Of a stretch of DNA of 64,000 nt, positions 57,773-64,000 are shown piece by piece. Numbering within the stretch: position 1 is the stretch's first letter; every line of letters begins with the position of its first letter. The translations under genes were made by a program, and so were the position numbers. The notes beneath the pieces were generated by a model. It saw only the letters and a list, made by a program, of their open reading frames with translations, was not told the DNA's origin and made no database searches. The DNA comes from Benincasa hispida (lineage: Eukaryota > Streptophyta > Magnoliopsida > Cucurbitales > Cucurbitaceae), in NCBI RefSeq assembly GCF_009727055.1, contig NC_052354.1:44804476-44868475 (forward strand). The letters are read 5' to 3'.

Positions 57773-59608
57773 ATGAACGTTATCATTCGCATCTCGTCAA
57801 CGTCGACGATTTTCCCGGTGAAAATTTATCGGAAATTCATTTTCTCGACGACCTATCTTCCGTTCTGTACTTACAATTCAACCTGTACGGCTCCCACATC
57901 GAACGATTCCGACCCACTAATCATCTCAGACCTTATTTCCAGGCAACAATGGTCAACCCTCAAATCCCATTTCAAATTCAAAAGTCCCGTCGATTTTCTT
58001 CACCAATTGCTTGGTTCGGGAGCCGTCGACCCATTGCTTGTTCTCAGGTACTTCAATTGGTCCCAGAAAGAGCTTAAAGTTAATTACAACATCGAACTCT
58101 TTTGCAGACTCATACATTTATTAGCCAATGCTAAATGTTACCCCAAAATTCGATCATTTCTCGACTCTTTTGTAAAGGGTGAAACAAATTGCTCGATTTC
58201 TTTGATTTTTCATACGCTTTCGGTGTGTAGTGATCAATTTTGTGCTAATTCGATAATTGCTGATATATTGGTGTTAGCTTATGTGAAAAATTCGAAAACG
58301 GTTTTGGGATTGGAGGCGTTTAAGAGAGCTGGTGATTATGGGTATAAGTTATCTGTGTTATCTTGTAACCCATTGTTGAGTGCCTTGGTGAAGGAGAATG
58401 AATTTGGGGATATGGAATTTGTGTATAAAGAGATGATTAGAAGGAAAGTTAATCCTAATTTGATTACATTTAATATTGTGATTAATGGGTTATGCAAGGT
58501 TGGGAAATTGAATAAAGCTGGAGATGTTATTGATGATATGAAAGTATGGGGATTCTGGCCCAATGTGGTTACCTATAACACTCTCATTGATGGGTACTGT
58601 AAAATGGGTAAGGTTGGGAAGATGTATAAAGCTGATGCTATTTTGAAGGAAATGGTGGCAAATAAAGTTAGCCCAAATGATGTAACTTTTAATACATTGA
58701 TTGATGGGTTCTGTAAAGATGAAAACGTATTGGCTGCATTGAAGGTGTTTGAGGAAATGCAGAGTCAGGGTCTGAAGCCTACTGTAGTAACGTACAATTC
58801 TTTAATTAATGGTTTGTGCAATGAAGGAAAACTGAATGAGGCAAAAGTTTTGCTTGATGGAATGCTGAGTTCAAACTTGAAGCCTAATGTCATTACTTAT
58901 AATGCCCTGATTAATGGGTATTGTAAGAAGAAGTTATTGGAGGAAGCTAGGGAGTTGTTTGATAATATTCGAAAACAAGGGCTGGCTCCTAATGTTATAA
59001 CATTTAATACATTACTTGATGGATATTGCAAGTGTGGGAAGATGGAAGAGGCATTTTTGCTGCAGAATTTAATGTTAGAGAAAGGATTTCTCCCAGATAT
59101 CTCAACCTACAATTGTCTTATCGTTGGTTTTTGTAGGGAGGGAAAAATGGAGGAAGTCAAGAAGCTTTTAAATGAAATGGAACGTAGGGGTGTGAAAGCA
59201 GATACGGTGACTTACAATATTTTAATAAGTGCATGGTGTGAGAAAAGGGAGCCAAAAAAGGCAGCACGGCTCGTTGATGAGATGCTTGAAAGGGGATTAC
59301 AGCCAAGTCATTTGACATTTAACATCTTGTTGAATGGTTATTGTATGGAAGGAAACTTAAGGGCTGCTTTGAATGTGAGGAAGCAAATGGAGAAAGAAGG
59401 AAGATGGGCTAATGTGGTAACTTATAATGTGTTGATTCAAGGTTATTGTAGAAAAGGAAAATTGGAAGATGCAAATGGACTTCTTAATGAAATGCTGGAG
59501 AAGGGATTAATACCGAATCAAACTACTTATGAGATAATTAAAGAGGAAATGATGGAGAAAGGGTTTCTCCCTGATATAGAAGGCCATCTTTATCAAGTCT
59601 CCCGCTAG
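57773..59608 (+). CDS. P-type pentatricopeptide repeat protein, At1g09820-like
   Basis: Intronless 611-codon gene; the first ATG in frame is 57773. P-type PPR proteins bind organelle RNA in a base-specific way and affect its processing, stability or translation. Residues 1-40 are rich in Ser, Thr, Arg and Lys without acids, as in mitochondrial targeting sequences. From about residue 195 to 595 there are eleven 35-residue repeats (for example VVTYNSLINGLCNEGKLNEA), one lengthened to 38 residues by an insert around KVGKMYKAD, and a closing half repeat before PDIEGHLYQVSR. The closing region and KMYKADAILKEM match my memory of Arabidopsis At1g09820. No DYW or SMR domain. Length and uninterrupted frame suggest a working gene, the only one seen here. 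The localisation is inferred. Confidence 0.93.
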   Translation: MNVIIRISSTSTIFPVKIYRKFIFSTTYLPFCTYNSTCTAPTSNDSDPLIISDLISRQQWSTLKSHFKFKSPVDFLHQLLGSGAVDPLLVLRYFNWSQKELKVNYNIELFCRLIHLLANAKCYPKIRSFLDSFVKGETNCSISLIFHTLSVCSDQFCANSIIADILVLAYVKNSKTVLGLEAFKRAGDYGYKLSVLSCNPLLSALVKENEFGDMEFVYKEMIRRKVNPNLITFNIVINGLCKVGKLNKAGDVIDDMKVWGFWPNVVTYNTLIDGYCKMGKVGKMYKADAILKEMVANKVSPNDVTFNTLIDGFCKDENVLAALKVFEEMQSQGLKPTVVTYNSLINGLCNEGKLNEAKVLLDGMLSSNLKPNVITYNALINGYCKKKLLEEARELFDNIRKQGLAPNVITFNTLLDGYCKCGKMEEAFLLQNLMLEKGFLPDISTYNCLIVGFCREGKMEEVKKLLNEMERRGVKADTVTYNILISAWCEKREPKKAARLVDEMLERGLQPSHLTFNILLNGYCMEGNLRAALNVRKQMEKEGRWANVVTYNVLIQGYCRKGKLEDANGLLNEMLEKGLIPNQTTYEIIKEEMMEKGFLPDIEGHLYQVSR

Positions 59609-60589
59609 AAGTTAATCAATGACGTCTCAACTCTACCAGTGTAATAAACTGTATAGACTTTGTAAGTCGCTGATCTGGCCGACATGATCAGAGCTAGAGG
59701 ACATTCAAGGTAACTAATATATCCAGGAGGGAAAGAGACACCATCTTTAGTATTTGAGAGCTTGTGATGTTGTGTCTTTAAACCTTATAGATGGTATTAA
59801 ATTTAATCAATCAGGTTAATTTAGTAGTCAATTCTTATGCTGATGCTGATGCCTTCCACATTGTTTCCAGAATAAGGCTCAATGGAGCATCATCATAGCT
59901 TGCTTGCTTAGTTACATTTCGACTAAACTTTTTATGTCCGCGACGTGCTTATTATATAATTATTATATGACGATATAGAACAGCATATAAGTTATCATGC
60001 TTGCATATCCACCATTTGAGTCTCCAACAATTATCGTTGTTGTTGTAGCCTGCAGGATTGGTGATCGGCAATAATCCCAACTCGGGGATGAATATCTGCA
60101 GCAATTGGCGTTTCCCATGTCTTACCACCGATCTTTGCTTCCAATGATGTTGATTGGCTATTTAAGCTTTAAGCTAGTCAATCGACTCCTCATTGTAGAA
60201 AGAAGCAGCAGCAGGCATATTATCCTGAGAAACAAGATATGAATCTAGTGTACTGCAATCTTGACCTAATCTGATTTGCCCTGTTGGTTCATATGGAGCT
60301 GCATTTTGCCGATTTCCTTCCCTGCTTCATATTAGTCCTGGATATAACATGGAGGTTTGAGTCCATCGGCTGATAAGTTATGGCAATTGTCTGTATCCCG
60401 ATCCTCGTCCTCAAGTCAGAAGCAAACAGTATCAGCCACAGATCAGGTAGACGTGGAGGTATGACGCGAATGTTGCTACAAAAAGGTCGGTCAATAGCAC
60501 AGCTATGATAGGAAACTGATCTTTTAAAATGTATTTATTGATAAAGTGTGATTACACGATTGTATATCAAATAGCTAAACGATGGATAT
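59609..60589. other. 3' flank of the PPR gene
   Basis: Mixed-composition non-coding DNA, presumably 3' UTR at its start. No further gene recognised. Confidence 0.5.
59643..59648 (+). terminator. Possible poly(A) signal of the PPR gene
   Basis: AATAAA 35 bp after the stop codon, in gtgtaataaactgtatag. Plant poly(A) signals are loose, so this is a candidate only. Confidence 0.4.
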
Positions 60590-60745
60590 ATACTTTACTA
60601 GATGATGACAACCAGTCAATAACTACACGATCACTTACACTTGTTACGCGTTCACTTACAATTACTAAACAATCGCTTACAATCACTACGCAATCGCTTA
60701 CAACAACTACACGATCGCCAGGACTCTTCTACACGATTGCCTACT
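60590..60745 (+). repeat. Degenerate tandem repeat of actacacgatcgcttaca type
   Basis: Roughly 20-bp units: ataactacacgatcacttac, attactaaacaatcgcttac, atcactacgcaatcgcttac, aacaactacacgatcgcc. The core is the same (a)cgatcg(c/t)tta word found in the Copia LTR arrays. Confidence 0.8.
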
Positions 60746-62090
60746 AGATGAAGTAGGCAATGAGTAGTACTCCTCCGCTGCTTCTGCACGATCAGACTAA
60801 CCCGAACTCCCACACACGAGAGCTCACTCCCCTTACTCAAGATATTCAATTCTTCAATGCCTTCTCTTTTCGTTTCTTTCTTCTTTTAAATCAGAACTTC
60901 TCCCAACATAATTGAAAGTCATTTAACTGTGGTCTCCAACCTCTTTAACCGCCGCAACTGCCACTTTTTCTATATTACCCTTATTCTTCCTTCTTTGATA
61001 TTGCAGTGCAATCAGAGGTCTATCAGCATTATTTCTTTCTTAGATCGCTTTGTCGTCCTATGCATTTTCCACTTTTTGAGTTTGGAATCTTATATATAGT
61101 TCAATTGATCTAGGTATTATAAATCTCTCTGCTCAGTAAGAGGTTCGACTTTTCACCCTACCCTTCAATTGAAGTTCAAAAGAAAACGGAAACAGTTAAA
61201 ACTCTAATTGCAAGTTTAGTATTTCTCTGCATGTCGTAGAAGTTAGCTACTAAGCACATAATTTGAAAAGAGAACACTTTGAGCATTTTCCTTTCTGGTT
61301 CTGAAGTTCCAACCCTGCAATTTTGGGAAGACGGGACATAAGAACCAAATGACAACTTTTGTGTTGTAAATGAATCCACTACTTTGAAAGCAAAATCGGT
61401 GCGACCTCAGTACTAAATCGTGAAAATCGATTGTTTCTAAGGTTAACACAACTCTCGAAACTCTCGATCGTAGACTTGCACTCGTCGAAGAAGGGGATGG
61501 AACCAATGAAAATTGTCCAAAAAAAAAAGAAAAAAAAACAAATATCTTTGAAGAAAATAAAATTCTGTATGTTTTTTTTTTTTCTCAAAACCAAGGTTGA
61601 CTTTTAAGGATAAAAGAATATCCAATTTTTCAAAGAGTCCCTTTTAGAATTAATTATTTAAAATGGTAATCAATTCTGTGAATTAATCTGCTAATTAATT
61701 CTTGGAATTAATTTTAAATAAGGCAGTTTACAAAGTTAAGAGAAAAGTATTAAACATTAATTCTTTTGAGCAATGTTAATATCTTTCTCCCTCTTCATTC
61801 CCTAAAAGTCATTCCCAACAGGGGTTTTTTTATTTTTTTTTTCTGTTTCCTATTTTTATTTTTAGGCAAAAATATATTTTTTGTCCTTCGTTTTGATTCT
61901 AATGTATAGTTTTCATTCTAAGATATATATATATATATTTTTGTCCTTAGTTTTCTCTTGAGCCACCCAAAAATGTTCCTTAAGTACACGCAGTGCAACA
62001 TCCCTGTCTCGCATCTATTGGTCCAATGTTGCATTCGAAGTGCAATCATCCCCATATTAGATCAACACTGAAGGAGGGCGTCCATACACA
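60746..62090. other. Spacer, nothing recognised
   Basis: Poly-A/poly-T tracts (61520-61590, 61830-61850) and a TA run at 61925. Open minus frames of 60-87 codons overlap one another and show no motif, so I take them as chance. Confidence 0.45.
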
Positions 62091-62094
62091 ATTT

Positions 62095-62690
62095 GAAAAG
62101 GAGAAAAACTAGTGGAGGCATTATACGTAGTATTACACCAGCACTCCGCTCAATGCAACCAATTAATCCACTCTTTAGGGCGTTCATAGAAACACCTCAA
62201 GTACATTTCTACGCTGTGATTCACCACCTTTGTCTGACCATTCGATTGAGGATGATATGTTGTGCTGCGATGAAGCTTGCTACCCAACAACCAGAGCAAC
62301 TCTTGCCAGAAGTGGCTCACAAACACCTTGTCTCGCTCCAAGACAATAAACTTTGGCACCTCATGCAACTTCACTATTTCTTTACAAATTACATCTGCTA
62401 CAACACCAACATTCAGAGGATGTTTTAAGGTCAAGAAAATGAGCACACTTGCTCAATCTGTCCACTACAACTAAGATCACATCATACCCCTTGGCTTTGG
62501 GTAAGCCTTCAATGAAATCCACCGACATGTTAGCCCATACAACATCAGGAATAGGGAGCGACATTAACAGCCCTGCTGGAGACAATGTCTGGTAGACCAC
62601 ACACTCTTCCACATATTTCTTAACAGCTCTCTTCATCCCTTCCCAATACAACTCTCCTGATACTCTTTTATATGTTCTCAAGAATCTCAA
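62095..62690 (-). pseudogene. Gypsy-type integrase, catalytic residues lost
   Basis: Minus strand 62690-62382: RTYKRVSGELYWEGMKRAVK, VEECVVYQTLSPAGLL (integrase zinc-binding region) and DVVWANMSVDFIEGLPKAKG (first catalytic Asp, VDF). A frameshift near 62400-62440 leads to 62446-62150: VPKFIVLERDKVFVSHFWQE, where the second catalytic Asp of the usual S-D-R-D is Glu, and YHPQSNGQTKVVNHSVEMYL, where the catalytic Glu of GQTE is Lys. Two of three acidic residues are therefore changed in addition to the frameshift. Confidence 0.9.
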
Positions 62691-63055
62691 ATGATCGCCA
62701 AAAACAGAGTCATGTTATGTATGCATGATAGTAGGTATCAAAGATGAAGTACTTGAAAGTACTAACCTCCTTTGTACTTTAGCACGCCCCGACGGAGAGA
62801 AAAATCTTGTACTCCGTCCTCCTTCCGTAGTACATGACCCTTAATTCATTGTAACCGATCATCCTGCTCTACTTCCCTCTGAATTATAGCCATATCGATC
62901 AAAGTAGGAGCCAACAACTGAGCCAACTGAATTTCCATATCCACTCTGGACAACGCATCTGCGGCCCCATTCTCCAATCCCAGACGATAGACTACTTCAA
63001 AATTATAACCAAGTAATTTAGCAACCCACTTCTGATGTTGCGGTTGTATCGTCCT
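62691..63055 (-). pseudogene. Gypsy-type pol linker, decayed
   Basis: Between RNase H and integrase. In broken minus frames it keeps traces such as YNFEVVYRLGLENGAADALS and DVEIQLAQL, the region that links RNase H to the zinc-binding domain. Stops and frameshifts are frequent. Confidence 0.65.
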
Positions 63056-63334
63056 CTACTCAAGCAAAAACTTCAATGCTTTTTTATAAGTTTTAATGAC
63101 AAATCGTCTTCCCAACAAGTAAGGTTGCCACCTCTGTACGGCCATGGCAACAGCTAACAACTCCCTCTCATATACCGGTTTCACACGGTTTCTCATTGAC
63201 AGAGTATGGTTGTAAAAAGTAATCGGCCTTCTCTGCTGCACTAGCACAGCTTCTATGCCATGCCCCAAAGCATCGGTCTCCACCTCAAACGGTATATTGA
63301 AATCAGGTAACGCCAACATGGGCAATGTCATCAT
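63056..63334 (-). pseudogene. Gypsy-type RNase H, one catalytic residue changed
   Basis: MLALPDFNIPFEVETDALGH holds the first Asp (ETDA), VYERELLAVAMAVQRWQPYL the Glu. The third acidic residue, normally in RTDQKSLKFLLE, is Tyr here (KTYKKALKFLLE). Open for 92 codons, ends in a stop at 63056. It belongs to the same pol as the reverse transcriptase upstream on this strand. Confidence 0.9.
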
Positions 63335-63376
63335 AGCAGTTTTGAGCTTCTCAAAGGCGTATTGAGCTTCCTCCGT

Positions 63377-64000
63377 CTACTGAAAAGTCCCTCCTTTTAA
63401 AATTTGTGTCAATGAAGTTGCTATACTGCCATAATTTTGTACGAATCTCCGATAATAATCAGATAACCCCAAGAACCCCCTCACCTCCTTAATTGTCTTA
63501 GGTACTGGCCACTCTAACACTGCTCGCACCTTCTCTGGATCTACCTCCACTCCTTGTTTTGAGATGATATGCCCCAAATATTCCACTCTGTCCTTTGCAA
63601 ATTGGCATTTCTTCCTATTAGCATAAAGCTTATTCTCCCTTAACACTGATAGTACCACCTCTAGATGCTGCAAATGCTCCTTTAGATTTCTACTATACAC
63701 TAGTATATCATCGAAGAATACTAACACAAAATGATGTAAGTAAGGCCTAAATATGATATTCATCAGTGCTTGAAATGTGGAAGGTGCATTGGTTAAATCG
63801 AAAGACATTACCAGGAATTCAAAATGCCCTTCATGTGTCCAGAAGGCAGTCTTCTCCACATCCCTCAGGTTCATCCTTATTTGATGGTAGTTCGACTTCA
63901 AGTCCAGCTTAGAGAATAAAGCAGCTCCATTCAATTCGTCAAAAAGCTCTTCCACCACTGGAATCAGAAATTTTTCTGGAATGGTGGTAGTGTTGAGAGC
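63377..64000 (-). pseudogene. Gypsy-type reverse transcriptase, runs off the window
   Basis: Open from about 63958 to 63377 and continuing beyond 64000: [36 protein letters not shown], the catalytic [20 protein letters not shown], then [20 protein letters not shown] and [16 protein letters not shown]. These are Ty3/Gypsy hallmarks (FDD in place of YVDD). A usual PFGL has become SFDL. A stop after KGGTFQ separates it from RNase H. Chromoviral or not cannot be told, since the integrase end is missing. Confidence 0.92.

Overview
This window reads as repeat-rich nuclear DNA from a dicot plant. The retrotransposon families, the intronless P-type PPR gene and the plastid-derived fragments all fit a plant, and the style of the LTR families suggests a cucurbit. 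The species cannot be fixed from sequence alone. Only one convincing host gene is present: a pentatricopeptide-repeat protein at about 57.8-59.6 kb that resembles Arabidopsis At1g09820. Almost everything else is LTR-retrotransposon debris, AT-rich spacer and organelle-derived DNA, as expected of pericentromeric or other heterochromatic sequence.

Layout. 1-3.75 kb is a large imperfect palindrome: a Copia-like gag plus LTR on one arm and a noisy mirror copy on the other, with an N gap in the loop. 3.75-10.1 kb is AT-rich spacer with MITE-like repeats. 10.1-11.6 kb holds a Copia LTR fragment and a short 217-bp LTR with its primer binding site. 11.6-13.1 kb is a mosaic of plastid DNA (ndhB intron and exon 2, then psbF-psbL-psbJ, then psaB). 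13.1-17.3 kb is a decayed minus-strand Copia element (A). 17.3-38.3 kb is one plus-strand Copia element (B). Its 5' LTR was split by a solo LTR (target duplication GTAAC) and by a 5.5-kb non-autonomous Gypsy-type element (GCCTG), which was itself split by another solo LTR (TAAAG). Its pol was split by a further solo LTR at 34.9-36.6 kb. Copia C (38.3-45.7 kb) sits inside the start of B's 3' LTR, and a truncated minus-strand Copia D follows (45.7-48.5 kb). 48.5-53.4 kb is a head-to-head inverted pair of LTR pieces carrying a perfect solo LTR with GTATT target duplications. 53.4-57.2 kb holds more LTR fragments, then comes the PPR gene. The window closes with a decayed minus-strand Gypsy pol (62.1-64 kb).

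Two features are laboratory or assembly products rather than biology. A complete 38-bp Nextera mate-pair junction adapter is embedded in Copia D at 48284-48321. The 1-3752 palindrome has one arm full of single-base indels, as expected if a noisy long read that folded back on itself was used near a gap. A single N at 30759 joining two 141-bp direct repeats is probably also an assembly join.

No retroelement here is intact; every coding region has stops, frameshifts or deletions. The PPR gene has a full reading frame, a TATA box, a short upstream ORF and a possible poly(A) signal. Its repeats all carry Asn at the base-specifying fifth position, which predicts an unusually uniform pyrimidine RNA target.
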